From NCBI RefSeq assembly GCF_004681975.1, contig NZ_SMLK01000009.1:1-64000 (forward strand): a stretch of 64,000 bases of DNA, written 5' to 3'. A model generated the notes under the pieces. It ran no database searches and was not told the DNA's origin. It saw only the letters and a program-made list of their open reading frames with translations. Below, one piece after another: positions 43,506 through 52,926 of the stretch. The position numbers and the translations under genes were made by a program. This stretch comes from Ramlibacter humi. Its GTDB lineage: Bacteria; Pseudomonadota; Gammaproteobacteria; Burkholderiales; Burkholderiaceae_C. How positions within the stretch are numbered: the stretch's first letter is position 1; every line of letters starts with the position of its first letter.

Positions 43506-46469
43506 CAAGGCTGCCGGGCTTGCGCTCCAGCCGGGCAACAGCAGGCCGCACACGTACGCCAGGTCCCACTCCGCCGACGCGGCGCGGGCAGTCTCGAGTT
43601 CTTCCGCCGAAGGGCGCAGCGAATCCAGCCGCGCGCGCAGCGAAGCCGTGTCCTGCCACCGCAGGTCCGGCTGGCGGCCGGCGAACGCCAGCACGGCCAG
43701 CCGCTGGTGGCGCGCCAGCTTGCCGTGCGCGCCCGCGAGCTTGGCGATCGACCGCACCAGCACCGACGCCTGCCCCCGCTGCACGGCCAGCAGCATTGCT
43801 TCGCCGAGAGCGTCCGCGGCCCGCGCGTCGTCGCCCGCCGCCTGGAGTGCCTTTCCCAGCAGCAGCAGGCCTTCCGCTCGTTCGAACGGAAAGCCGCCGG
43901 CCTCGAAGGCCTGCAGCGCGGCTTGCGCCGCGGCGGCCTGGCTCGCGGTGTCGCCCGCGCGCGCGTGGGCCAGGCTGAGCCCGCGCTGGCAAAGGCCGAT
44001 CAGGTACTGGTCCTTCATGCGCTGGAAGATGGCCAGCGCGGCGTGCAGGCGCGCCAAACCCTCGCGCCAGTCGCCCAGCGCCGTGCGCACGGCGCCGAGC
44101 AAGGCCAGCGTGCGCCCTTCGTAGAAGATGGCGTTGTTCTCGCGCGTGAGCGGCAGGTTGGCGGCCAGGATGGGCAGCGCCTGCTCGTCGCGGCCCACGG
44201 CGCACAGGCATTGCACCAGTTCGTCGGTGGCCCACATGCGCATGTCCATGTCTTCGCTGGCCGCATCGCTGAACGCCCGCTCGGCATGCACGACGCCCTG
44301 CTCCCGGCCGCGGTTCACGCGGGCCATGACGATGTTGAGCAGCACCGCCGGAACGCCCGCCGGGCCATGCGCCAGCGCGGCCGAAGCCACTTCCTCCGCC
44401 TCGTCGATGCGCCCCAGGCGGAAGGCGGCCAGCGCCTGCATCGCCGACAGCGGGGCCTGCAGCGGATGGCCCGGCGCCAGCGACGCGCGCGCATACGCGG
44501 CCAGCCGCGCGGAATCCTCCAGGCGCGACGTCATCATCAGGTACATCCCGAGGTTCGACATCGCCGCCGCCACCAGGTCCCAGCGCCCGTGGTCGGCCGC
44601 GTGGCGCCACGCCTTGGCGATGTCCTCGGTCTTGGGCAGCAGGCCGGCGACGCGCTCGGGGACGAACTCGCCCGAGCGCATCGCGGGCGGCCTGGCGATC
44701 TCGGCGAGGAAATGCGCTGCGTGCCGTGCCTCGGCCTGCCCCGTCACCTCGCTGCGCGCCAGCTTGCGCGCGAACTCGCGCACGAGCGGATGAAGGTTGA
44801 AGCGGCCGTCCAGCCGCTGCAGCAGCGACTTGTGCGCCAGGCGAAGGAAGACGGCGGCGTCGGCCTGCGCGATGGCGCGGGCCGCCTCCAGGTCCATCGT
44901 GCCCTGCACGGTGGAGAGCGCGGCCAGCGCGTCCTGCTCGGCAGGCTCGAGTTGCTGCCACGTCGCGTGGAAGACGGAACGCAGGCTGCGGCCCGACGGC
45001 GCGGCGGCGGAATCGACGAAGCCCGGATCGGCCCGCAGCTCCGCGAGGATGGATGGCGCCGGCAGCAGGGTGATCCAGTTCGTCGCCAGCTCGATGGCCA
45101 GCGGCAGGCCCTCCAGGTACTCCACCAGCTCCGCCACCGGTCCCTGTTCCGCCGATGCCAGGCTGTGGCCCAGGCGCTCGGCGTGCAGGGCGAAGAGCTG
45201 GAAGGCCGGCGACTGCGGCCCGCGGCAGTCCAGGCCCTGCAGCACCACGGCATGTTCCTCGGGCAGCCGCAGCGGTTCGCGCGAGGTGACGACGAAGCGC
45301 AGGCCCGGCGCGCCGCGCAGCAAACCGGCCAGCGCGCCCGCGTGCGTGAGCAGCTGCTCGAAGTTGTCCAGGAACACCACCATGCGCCGCCCGGCGAACC
45401 AATACGCCAGCTGCTCCTGCACCGAACCGTCGCGCGCCGGCATGCCGACCCCGGCGGCGATGGTGTCGAGCAAAGCATGCAGCGTGTCCACCGGCCGCAG
45501 GTCCACCCAGGCGCAAGCGGCGTCCTGCCCCAGCAGCCGCGCGTGCACCGCGCGCGCCAGGCACGTCTTGCCGATGCCGCCCAATCCCGCGATCGTGAGC
45601 AGGCGCGCCTCCCCACGGTCGAGGAGTGATCCGATCCTGGCCAGTTCCGCCGTGCGCCCCAGCGGCGCCAAGCCGGGCGCCGCGACGGGTTGAACGGCGG
45701 CGGGAGCGTCGTCCTTCGGCGTGCCCACGGCCTTGCGTTCGGGAGCGGCGGCCGGCGCCGGCGGCGGCGGGGCGGCCTGCACCTTGGCCTGCAGGGCGTC
45801 ATGCAGCTGGAAAGTCCGCGCGAGGGGCTTCTGCCCCAACTCGGTCACCAGCCGCCGCTGCAGCGTCCGGAACGCCGCGGCGGCTTCATACCGCTCCAGC
45901 GGCGTGCGGGCTTTCTCCAGCAGGAACTGCACGGCTTCCTCGTCCTGCGCGTCGTGCTCGCCCAGGCGCTGCATCAGCTCGGCGGCATCGCGGCCTTCGC
46001 CCTGCCGCTCGGTGATCCACGCCATCAGCGCCGAACCCAGCCGCTTGCGCAGCCGCTGCCGTTCCTCGAAGAACCAGTCGTCCAGCCCGGGGGCGCCGGA
46101 CGAGCCCACCTGGCTCAGCAGCGGCTCGTGCTGCAGCTGCACGGCCAGCTGCCATTGGCCCTGGCGCACCGCAAGCTCGAACTCGGCGGCGTCCGTGGGG
46201 GTGTCGAAGCGCAGGCGCGTGTCCTCGATCAGCAGCCCTTCCAGCGGGCCGGGCGCGTCGCGCATGCGGTGGATCACGCCTCGCAGGTAGGCACGGCCGT
46301 CGCGCGAGCCGGCGTCCGGCCGCAGCAGCACCGCCAGCGACTCGCGCGAGTGCCAGCCGGGACGCAGTGCCAGGTAGGCGAGCAACGCGACGGGCAGTTG
46401 CCAGTCGAGCAACGCCTCCGTGGCGCCGTGGTCACCTCCGAGCCTGGGGGAGCCGAAAAGAAGAAACAT
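43470..46469 (-). CDS. BTAD/NB-ARC/TPR-type large transcriptional regulator (paralogue 3)
   Basis: A 999-residue protein of the same architecture. The winged-helix region starts at the very N-terminus (L-L-F-G-S-P, 3-8; A-L-L-A-Y-L-A-L, 28-35; Y-L-R-G-V-I-H-R-M-R, 61-70), followed by a BTAD-like region to about 230 and a Pro/Ala-rich linker (about 230-268). The NTPase has Walker A G-L-G-G-I-G-K-T (295-302), V-F-L-D-N-F-E-Q-L (365-373), T-S-R-E-P-L-R-L-P and G-L-P-L-A-I-E-L. TPR-like repeats follow to the end. It lacks the about 20-residue N-terminal extension of the other two. It is convergent and overlapping with paralogue 2, and upstream of it on the same strand is an MFS exporter transcribed the same way. 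Confidence 0.86.
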   Translation of the reverse strand: MFLLFGSPRLGGDHGATEALLDWQLPVALLAYLALRPGWHSRESLAVLLRPDAGSRDGRAYLRGVIHRMRDAPGPLEGLLIEDTRLRFDTPTDAAEFELAVRQGQWQLAVQLQHEPLLSQVGSSGAPGLDDWFFEERQRLRKRLGSALMAWITERQGEGRDAAELMQRLGEHDAQDEEAVQFLLEKARTPLERYEAAAAFRTLQRRLVTELGQKPLARTFQLHDALQAKVQAAPPPPAPAAAPERKAVGTPKDDAPAAVQPVAAPGLAPLGRTAELARIGSLLDRGEARLLTIAGLGGIGKTCLARAVHARLLGQDAACAWVDLRPVDTLHALLDTIAAGVGMPARDGSVQEQLAYWFAGRRMVVFLDNFEQLLTHAGALAGLLRGAPGLRFVVTSREPLRLPEEHAVVLQGLDCRGPQSPAFQLFALHAERLGHSLASAEQGPVAELVEYLEGLPLAIELATNWITLLPAPSILAELRADPGFVDSAAAPSGRSLRSVFHATWQQLEPAEQDALAALSTVQGTMDLEAARAIAQADAAVFLRLAHKSLLQRLDGRFNLHPLVREFARKLARSEVTGQAEARHAAHFLAEIARPPAMRSGEFVPERVAGLLPKTEDIAKAWRHAADHGRWDLVAAAMSNLGMYLMMTSRLEDSARLAAYARASLAPGHPLQAPLSAMQALAAFRLGRIDEAEEVASAALAHGPAGVPAVLLNIVMARVNRGREQGVVHAERAFSDAASEDMDMRMWATDELVQCLCAVGRDEQALPILAANLPLTRENNAIFYEGRTLALLGAVRTALGDWREGLARLHAALAIFQRMKDQYLIGLCQRGLSLAHARAGDTASQAAAAQAALQAFEAGGFPFERAEGLLLLGKALQAAGDDARAADALGEAMLLAVQRGQASVLVRSIAKLAGAHGKLARHQRLAVLAFAGRQPDLRWQDTASLRARLDSLRPSAEELETARAASAEWDLAYVCGLLLPGWSASPAALLEQRTRRGRVQ

Positions 46470-46547
46470 CTCAGGGGGTTACCGGCTTCATAGCTTACCC
46501 CCGCCGGATGACCGCTGCGCACGCCATCCGGGCGGGGTGCATCGCGT

Positions 46548-47987
46548 TCAGGAATCCCGCTTCGTCCCGTGGCGCAGGCGCAGCGAGCTGAACACCGCCG
46601 CGGACCCCGCCAGAAGCGCCGCGGCCGCCAGCGCGATGGCGGGGCCGCGGCCATCGCTGACGCCCAGCACGCCGAAGATGACGCCCACCATCACCGCGCC
46701 GGCCGACTGGCCCGTCAGACGCGCGGAACCCAGCATGCCGCTGGCGGCGCCGGCCCGCGTGATGGGCGCGCTGGTGATGATGGTGTGGTTGTTGGGCGAC
46801 TGGAACAGGCCGAAGCCCGCGCCGCAAAGCACCAGCCGCCACGCCATGTCCAGCGCCGAAGGCTGCGCCGGCAACACCGCCAGGGCGGCCAGGCCGAATG
46901 CCATCAGGCCCAGGCCGATGCCGCCGAGCAGCCCGCCCGGGTAGCGCGAGATCAGCCTTCCCGCCACCGGCGCCAGGCACACGGTGCCCAGCGGCCACGC
47001 GGTGATGACCAGGCCGGCCTGCAGGTGGGTGCGCCCCTGGCTTTCGAGCAGCAGGAAAGGCAAGGCGACGTACGCCAGGGTCTGCGCCGCGAACGCGGTG
47101 ACCGAGGTGCACATCGACAGCGCGAACACCGGGATGCGCAGCAGGTCCACGGGGAACAGCGGGCGGGGCTGGGCCAGCTGCCTGCGCACATAGAAGACGC
47201 CGACGGCGATGCCGGCCGCGAGCAGCACGATGCCCAGGCTGGCCGGCACCGAAGCGCGTTCCGCGCCGCCGCGCGCGCCGATGGTGTCGGCGCCCAGGAA
47301 CACCAGCGAGAACATCAGGATGTTGAGCGCCGCGTCGGCCAGCCGCAGCGGACCCGCCGCATGGCGGGCGCTGTGCGGCAGCGATCGCCGCCCGAGCCAA
47401 AGGACCAGCAGCCCCAGCGGGAGGTTGACCGCGAACAGCCACGGCCAGGACGCGACCGACAGCACGGCCGCGGCCACCGAGGGACCCGCGACGGAAGACG
47501 TCGCCACCACCACCGAGTTGAGCGCGATGCCGCGTCCGAGCATGCGCGCAGGGTAGATCAGCCGCACCAGCGCCGCGTTGACGGCCATCATGCCCGCCGC
47601 GCCGATGCCCTGGACGGCGCGCGAGGTGATGAGCATCGGCAGGTTGACCGCGGCGGCGCAGGCCAGCGATGAGAGCGTGAACAGGCCCAGGCCACCGAGG
47701 TAGACGCGGCGGTAGCCGAGCCGCTCGCCCAGGCCCGCGAACGGCAGCAGCAAACCCAGGATGGCGAGCTGGTAGGCCGTCACGACCCAGACCGAAGCCG
47801 AGGCGGAAGCGCCCAGGTCACGCGTGATGTCGGGCAGCGCGAGGTTGACGATGCTGCTGTCGATGACCGAGACCGCGATGCCCAGCAGGCTGGCGGCCAT
47901 AGCCCAGTAGCGGTCCGGGACCGGCAGCCCATCGGACGGGGCCGGCGTGCGCGTGGAAGTTTCTCCTGCGCTGGTCTCTTGGCTCAC
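46548..47987 (-). CDS. MFS transporter, DHA2-like 14-TM exporter
   Basis: A 479-residue, multi-TM transporter. TM1 has the DHA2 signature V-I-D-S-S-I-V-N-L-A-L-P (41-52), followed by the loop motif G-L-G-E-R-L-G-Y-R-R-V-Y and the TM4 motif R-A-V-Q-G-I-G-A-A-G. A later segment reads P-N-N-H-T-I-I-T-S-A-P, typical of this subgroup in TM11. It probably exports small amphipathic compounds. It is divergent from the CLC gene (107 bases between starts) and lies just upstream of regulator paralogue 3 on the same strand, with 78 bases between. That spacing would allow co-transcription. No local MarR or TetR is present. Confidence 0.87.
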   Translation of the reverse strand: MSQETSAGETSTRTPAPSDGLPVPDRYWAMAASLLGIAVSVIDSSIVNLALPDITRDLGASASASVWVVTAYQLAILGLLLPFAGLGERLGYRRVYLGGLGLFTLSSLACAAAVNLPMLITSRAVQGIGAAGMMAVNAALVRLIYPARMLGRGIALNSVVVATSSVAGPSVAAAVLSVASWPWLFAVNLPLGLLVLWLGRRSLPHSARHAAGPLRLADAALNILMFSLVFLGADTIGARGGAERASVPASLGIVLLAAGIAVGVFYVRRQLAQPRPLFPVDLLRIPVFALSMCTSVTAFAAQTLAYVALPFLLLESQGRTHLQAGLVITAWPLGTVCLAPVAGRLISRYPGGLLGGIGLGLMAFGLAALAVLPAQPSALDMAWRLVLCGAGFGLFQSPNNHTIITSAPITRAGAASGMLGSARLTGQSAGAVMVGVIFGVLGVSDGRGPAIALAAAALLAGSAAVFSSLRLRHGTKRDS

Positions 47988-48094
47988 CGCCGGAGTCTAC
48001 GGCTCGCGGCCATCACTTCGCTGGCCTGTGGCTGACGTCACCGCCTGCGGTTGCGCCGCCTCTTTCGAAGTCCTCGCGGTACGCTCCTGTCCCC

Positions 48095-49804
48095 ATGAGA
48101 AAGCGCGTCGAATCGCTCTTCCTGCTGCTGGAGCGGATTCGCCCGACGGACTGGCAGCGCACGCTGGCCTGGGCGGCCGTGGCGGGCGCGACGGGTGCGC
48201 TGGCCACGCTCGCGTTCCGGCAGGGCCTGGTGCTTATCGAGCACCTGCTCTACGGTCCGGCGGCCGGCCTGGTGCAGGCCGCGGAGCGGCTGGTCTGGTG
48301 GCAGCGCCTGCTGTCGCCCGCCCTGGGCGGCGCGCTGGCCGGCGTCGTGCTGGTGATCGCCCGCCGCCTGCCCAGGCGCACGCCGCACGGCGACTACATG
48401 GAAGCGGTCGTGCTGGGCCGCGGTGAACTGGAGACCCGGGCCTCGCTGCTGCGCGCGCTGTCGTCGGCGTGCACCGTCGCCAGCGGCGGCGCCATCGGGC
48501 GCGAGGGGCCGATGGTGCAGTTGGCGGCACTGACGGGATCGCTGGTCGCGGGCTGGCGGAACATGCCCGTGCCGCGCCGGCGCTTGCTGGTGGCTTGTGC
48601 CGCCGCGGCGGGACTGACGACGGCGTACGGCACGCCGATCGCGGGCGCGATGTTCATCGCCGAGATCGTGCTGCAGTCGCTGGCCACCGAGACCCTGGCG
48701 CCGTTGCTGATCGCCTCGGTCACCGCGCACGCCACCGTGGCAGCGCTGGTGGGAACGGCCGCGCTGTACCGCATGCCGGACCTGCCGGCCTTGCGGGCAC
48801 CCGAGCTGCTGCTCGCCGGCGCGCTCGGCCTCCTGGTGGGGCTGCTGGCGCCGCTGTACCTCTGGCTGCTGGACCTGGCCAGGCGCGCGTTCGGCGCGTG
48901 GCGCGCGAGCCTGCCGCTGAAGATGGCTGCCGGCGGCCTGCTCGTCGGCCTTCTCTCGCTGCAGTCGCCGCAGGTTTGGGGCAACGGGTTCAGCGTGGTG
49001 AACAGCGTGCTGCAAGGCGAGTGGGCCTGGCAGGCGTTGCTGCTGGTGCTGCTGCTCAAGCTCGCGGCCGTGGCCGCGACGACCGGCTCCGGCGCCGTGG
49101 GCGGCATCTTCACGCCCACGCTGTTCGTCGGCGCGGTGAGCGGCGCGCTGTTCGCGCTCGGGGCCGCGGCGCTGCCCTTCGCGCACCTGCCGGTGCCGGC
49201 CGGCGCGGCCATCGGGATGGGTGCCTTCCTGGCCGCGAGCACGCACGCGCCCTTGACCTCGGTGCTGATGGTCTTCGAGATGACGGAGAACTACACGGTC
49301 GTCGCGCCGCTGATGCTCGCGTGCGTGCTGGCGTATGCGGTGTCGCGGCTGCTGCGGCCGGACTCGGTCTACGCCTCGTCCCAGCGCCAGAAGGCGGCTG
49401 CCGACCCGCGGCTGGCCGTGGCCGGCGACCTGCTGCGCACCGGCACGCCCGCCGTGCAGCCCGGCCAGAGCATCGAGCAGGTCGAGCGGGCCTTGCTGGA
49501 GAGCCGGTGGCGCCACGTGTACGTCGTCGACACGCAGGCCCGCTTCCTCGGCGCGATCGCCATGCACGACCTGGCTGCGGAACTGAAAAAGCCGCACGAC
49601 CCGGCCTCACCCTGGCCGGCAGACTTGCTGCAGGGCGGCTATCCGCGGCTCAGCCGCGACATGCCGCTGTGGGAAGTGCTGGCGGTGTTCGAACGCCATG
49701 CCGGCGAACGCCTGCCCGTGGTCGACGGCGAAGGCCGGCTGCTGGGCCACGTCGCGAAGACAGACCTGGTGCTGATGCTGCGGGAGCGGCTGGCGATCAG
49801 CTGA
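48095..49804 (+). CDS. clcB: ClcB-type CLC chloride channel/transporter with CBS domains
   Basis: The 569-residue protein has a CLC membrane domain (about 20-430) and two C-terminal CBS motifs (about 450-565). The pore motif G-R-E-G-P (135-139) includes the gating glutamate E137. The third selectivity stretch is G-S-G-A-V-G-G-I-F-T-P (about 331-341). The helix carrying the proton glutamate of E. coli ClcA (E-E) reads F-I-A-E-I-V-L here, with Ile at the position of the second Glu. Some CLC channels also lack that proton-pathway residue. CBS domains may sense nucleotides. It is divergent from an MFS gene and convergent with an AraC gene 15 bases away. A weak Shine-Dalgarno precedes the ATG. Confidence 0.9.
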   Translation: MRKRVESLFLLLERIRPTDWQRTLAWAAVAGATGALATLAFRQGLVLIEHLLYGPAAGLVQAAERLVWWQRLLSPALGGALAGVVLVIARRLPRRTPHGDYMEAVVLGRGELETRASLLRALSSACTVASGGAIGREGPMVQLAALTGSLVAGWRNMPVPRRRLLVACAAAAGLTTAYGTPIAGAMFIAEIVLQSLATETLAPLLIASVTAHATVAALVGTAALYRMPDLPALRAPELLLAGALGLLVGLLAPLYLWLLDLARRAFGAWRASLPLKMAAGGLLVGLLSLQSPQVWGNGFSVVNSVLQGEWAWQALLLVLLLKLAAVAATTGSGAVGGIFTPTLFVGAVSGALFALGAAALPFAHLPVPAGAAIGMGAFLAASTHAPLTSVLMVFEMTENYTVVAPLMLACVLAYAVSRLLRPDSVYASSQRQKAAADPRLAVAGDLLRTGTPAVQPGQSIEQVERALLESRWRHVYVVDTQARFLGAIAMHDLAAELKKPHDPASPWPADLLQGGYPRLSRDMPLWEVLAVFERHAGERLPVVDGEGRLLGHVAKTDLVLMLRERLAIS

Positions 49805-49819
49805 AGGCGCACGCGGCGC

Positions 49820-50845
49820 TCAGGCGGCGATGGCGGCCTGCGCCGCGAGCTGCTCGCGGTACTGGCCCGGCGGCAAGCCGAACCAGCGCCTGCACGCACG
49901 CACGAAGTTGCTGGTATCGGCGAAGCCCAGCCGGTGCGCCACTTCCCCCAGCGAGTGCTGCGGGTCGGCCAGGTACTTGGCGGCCAGCTCGCGCCGCGCC
50001 TCGTCGAGCAGCTGCTGGTATGAGGTGTTCTCCTCGTGCAGCCGCCGCTGCAGCGTGCGGTCGGCCATCGCCAGGCAGGCGGCGACATCTTCGCGCCGCG
50101 GCTCGCCGCGGTGCAGGCGCCTGAGAATCTCTTCGCTGACACGCCAGCTGGTGGATGCGCGCCCGAGCGACTGCAGGCGCTCGCGCATGACGTGCTCGTG
50201 CAATGCCAGCAGCGACGGGTTGCGCGAAGGGATGGCGGTGTCGAGGTCCGCCGCCGCCAGCAGCAGCCGGTTCTCGGACTGCCCGAATCGCAGTTCGCAG
50301 CCGAACGCGCGGTCGTACGCGGCGCGCTCGGGCGGCTCGTCGTACTTGAACTCGGCCGCCAGCGCGCCCACCTCGCGGCGGATCAGCCACTGGCACAGCG
50401 TGAGCAGCGACAGCAACCCGTAGGCGAAGCGCTGGCGGGGCACCTGCCGCAGGTTGCCGCAATGGCCCAGCGCCAGCCATGCGGCGCCGCCGGCGGCCGG
50501 CTGCAGCTCGAAGGTGGCGACGTCCGAGATCAGCGCCAGGTAGCGGGCGAAGGCCCCCAGCGCGGAGCGAAGGTCGGCACTGGAGAGCATGGCGTAACCC
50601 AGGACGTCGAAGTTCACGTGCTTCAGCGTCAGCGCGCGGTCGAGGCCCAGCGCCGCGTCACCCGAGCGCTGGACCGCCAGCTCCCACAGGCGCGACACCT
50701 CGTCGGCGCCGAAACGCGCCGACGCGTCCTCCAGCCGGGCGGGAGCGACCCCGGCGTCGGCGAACAGGCGGGGCACGTCGACGCCGCGGGCCGCGAACAT
50801 CTCCGCCAGCCCCCGCACCCAGGTGCAGGAGCTCGTTCGTTGCAT
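49820..50845 (-). CDS. AraC-family regulator with Arabinose_bd-type N-terminus (OruR/ArgR-like)
   Basis: The 341-residue regulator has a long N-terminal ligand domain of the PF12625 kind (G-V-D-V-P-R-L-F-A-D-A-G near 22-33, then L-W-E-L-A-V, L-G-Y-A-M-L-S-S). The C-terminal AraC DNA-binding domain has two HTH units: R-R-E-D-V-A-A-C-L-A-M-A-D-R-T-L-Q-R-R-L near 260-280, and S-L-G-E-V-A-H-R-L-G-F-A-D-T-S-N-F-V-R-A-C-R-R-W-F-G in parts near 300-325, ending L-P-P-G-Q-Y-R. The start is the ATG at 50845. It is divergent from the carboxylesterase lipoprotein gene with 166 bases between them, so it probably controls that gene. Confidence 0.9.
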   Translation of the reverse strand: MQRTSSCTWVRGLAEMFAARGVDVPRLFADAGVAPARLEDASARFGADEVSRLWELAVQRSGDAALGLDRALTLKHVNFDVLGYAMLSSADLRSALGAFARYLALISDVATFELQPAAGGAAWLALGHCGNLRQVPRQRFAYGLLSLLTLCQWLIRREVGALAAEFKYDEPPERAAYDRAFGCELRFGQSENRLLLAAADLDTAIPSRNPSLLALHEHVMRERLQSLGRASTSWRVSEEILRRLHRGEPRREDVAACLAMADRTLQRRLHEENTSYQQLLDEARRELAAKYLADPQHSLGEVAHRLGFADTSNFVRACRRWFGLPPGQYREQLAAQAAIAA

Positions 50846-51011
50846 CGGCAGCTTGGCGCGAGAGGTCAATGGATTGGCGTTGTTGGGATAACGGCCCGCC
50901 GGCTGCGGATTCCTAGACTGCCGTCCGGCCGCGGCGGGAGGTTGCGGCCATTGGAGTCGATGCGTCGATCCGGCACAAGCCGGGTTGACCCCCAGAACCA
51001 GGAGGCGAAAC

Positions 51012-52709
51012 ATGGGATGGATGAACAGGGTGGGACCGGCGCTGGGTGCGGCGCTGGCGGCGATGTGGCTGGCGGGGTGCGGCGGCGATGGCCCGCCACC
51101 GACCGACCGCGACACGACGCAGGGCCCGGTGGCGGGCATCGAGGCCGCCGGCGCGTACGCATGGAAGGGCATCCCTTTCGCCAAGCCGCCGGTGGGCAGC
51201 CTGCGCTGGAAGGCGCCCGTGCCGGCCACGTGGTCCCAGCGCCTGCAGGTCACGAAGTTCGGCAACGCCTGCCTGCAGAACGGCCGCATCTACGGCCCGG
51301 GCAGCAACAACACCTACGACGGCACGATCGCCACCACGCTGAACACGCCGGTGGGCAGCGAGGACTGCCTGACGCTGAACATCTGGCGGCCCGCCACCCA
51401 ATCAGCCGGCCTGCCGGTGATCTTCTTCGTCTACGGCGGCAGCAACATCTCGGGCTACACCGCCGACCCGGTGTACGACGGCACGGCGCTGGCCAAGGCG
51501 GCCAACGCGGTGGTGGTCACCGCCAACTACCGCGTGGGCCCGCTCGGGTTCTTCAACCTGGCCCAGCTCAAGGGCGGCACCGACACGGCCGAGGACTCGG
51601 GCAACTTCGCCCTGCTGGACATCCTGCAGGTGCTGAAGTTCATCCAGGGCAACGCCGCCGTGTTCGGCGGCGACGCGGGCAACGTCACGCTGATGGGACA
51701 GTCGGCCGGCGCCATCAACGTCTGGGCGCTGATGGCCTCGCCGGCGGCCAAGGGGCTGTTCCACAAGGCAGTGCCGATTTCCGGCGGCATCTCGCTGGCG
51801 ACCAACCTGCCGCCCGGGATGATCCCCACGCTGAACCCGGCCAGCACCTATGCCACGCAGGCCAGCACGCTGCTGGCCCGGCTGCTCATCGCCGACGGCA
51901 AGGCGGTGGATCTCGCATCCGCGCAGGCCTACATCGCCACGCAGAGCGCGGCCGACATCGCGGCCTACATGCGCGGCAAGGACGCCGGCACGATCCTGGG
52001 CACCCTGCTGGCCGCCGGCCTCACCGGCTCGGGCCCGATCCCCGACGGCAACCTGCTGCCGGCCGACCCCATCGCCGCGATGGCCGCGGGCCGCTACAAC
52101 AAGATGCCGGTGCTGGCCAGCAATACCAACGAGGAGGGCAAGCTGTTCGCGCCGTTCCTCACCCTGCTGGGCGGCCCCGCCGGCTTCCGCATCACCGATG
52201 CGGCGCGCTTCAACATGATGGCCGCGTTCAACCCCGATGCGCCGTCCACGCTGACCGAGGCCGACATCCTCGACCCCGCGTACACGCCGTCCACCACGGC
52301 CGTCACCGGCTGGACCGCGAAGGCGAACCTGCTGGGTTCTGTGTTCATGAGCCCGAGCCGCGACAACGTGCTCAACACGCTCAAGACGCAGCAGTCCAAC
52401 GTCTGGTACTACCGGTTCGACTGGGCGCAGGAGCCGGCGCCCTGGAACACCATCTACGGCGCGGCGCACGCGTTCGACCTGCCGTTCCTCTTCGGCAACT
52501 TCGGCCCCTCGCTGTTCTCCAACGCGGCCAACAGCAAGGCCAACGAACCCGGGCGCCTGGCCTTGTCGTCGGCGATGATGGCCAGCCTCGCGGCTTTCGC
52601 CCGCAACGGCGATCCCAATACGGCCGAGCTGGGCACCAGCTGGCAGCCCTGGCCCGCCAAGCTGCTGTTCGACGCCACGCCCGCGGCCAAGCGGATCACG
52701 GCCCAGTGA
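51012..52709 (+). CDS. type-B carboxylesterase, predicted lipoprotein
   Basis: The 565-residue alpha/beta hydrolase has a lipoprotein signal (L-A-G-C, lipid cysteine C23). Carboxylesterase family signatures are E-D-C-L-T-L-N-I (about 117-124), the nucleophile elbow G-Q-S-A-G with S231, the acid E374 or E375 in N-T-N-E-E-G, and H486 in A-A-H-A-F-D-L-P-F-L-F-G-N. The oxyanion-hole motif, usually H-G-G-G, reads Y-G-G-S-N here, so substrate handling may be unusual. GGAGGCG lies five bases before the ATG. It should hydrolyse esters on the periplasmic or surface side. It is divergent from the AraC gene and followed by a terminator. Confidence 0.9.
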   Translation: MGWMNRVGPALGAALAAMWLAGCGGDGPPPTDRDTTQGPVAGIEAAGAYAWKGIPFAKPPVGSLRWKAPVPATWSQRLQVTKFGNACLQNGRIYGPGSNNTYDGTIATTLNTPVGSEDCLTLNIWRPATQSAGLPVIFFVYGGSNISGYTADPVYDGTALAKAANAVVVTANYRVGPLGFFNLAQLKGGTDTAEDSGNFALLDILQVLKFIQGNAAVFGGDAGNVTLMGQSAGAINVWALMASPAAKGLFHKAVPISGGISLATNLPPGMIPTLNPASTYATQASTLLARLLIADGKAVDLASAQAYIATQSAADIAAYMRGKDAGTILGTLLAAGLTGSGPIPDGNLLPADPIAAMAAGRYNKMPVLASNTNEEGKLFAPFLTLLGGPAGFRITDAARFNMMAAFNPDAPSTLTEADILDPAYTPSTTAVTGWTAKANLLGSVFMSPSRDNVLNTLKTQQSNVWYYRFDWAQEPAPWNTIYGAAHAFDLPFLFGNFGPSLFSNAANSKANEPGRLALSSAMMASLAAFARNGDPNTAELGTSWQPWPAKLLFDATPAAKRITAQ

Positions 52710-52714
52710 CCGCG

Positions 52715-52741
52715 CGGACCGCTGCCCAGCGGTCCGTTTCC
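52715..52741 (+). terminator. rho-independent-like terminator after the carboxylesterase
   Basis: CGGACCGCT-GCCC-AGCGGTCCG forms a perfect nine-base-pair stem (52715-52736), starting six bases after the stop and followed by TTTCC. The T-run is short but the position is ideal. Confidence 0.6.
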
Positions 52742-52926
52742 ATCGCAGCGCCGAGGCAACGGTTCCGCACCGTGCCTAGGCTGTGCACTGCCGCACGCCG
52801 CGCGGGGCTCATCGGGCAACCGCGCGTAAAAGCAGCCGATCCATGCGCGGCACGCCCCCGCGCGGTGCGTGCGCTGCCCAGAATGCCCTTGAGCCATGCG
52901 GGTCGACGTGGCGCAAAGGGAGCGTC

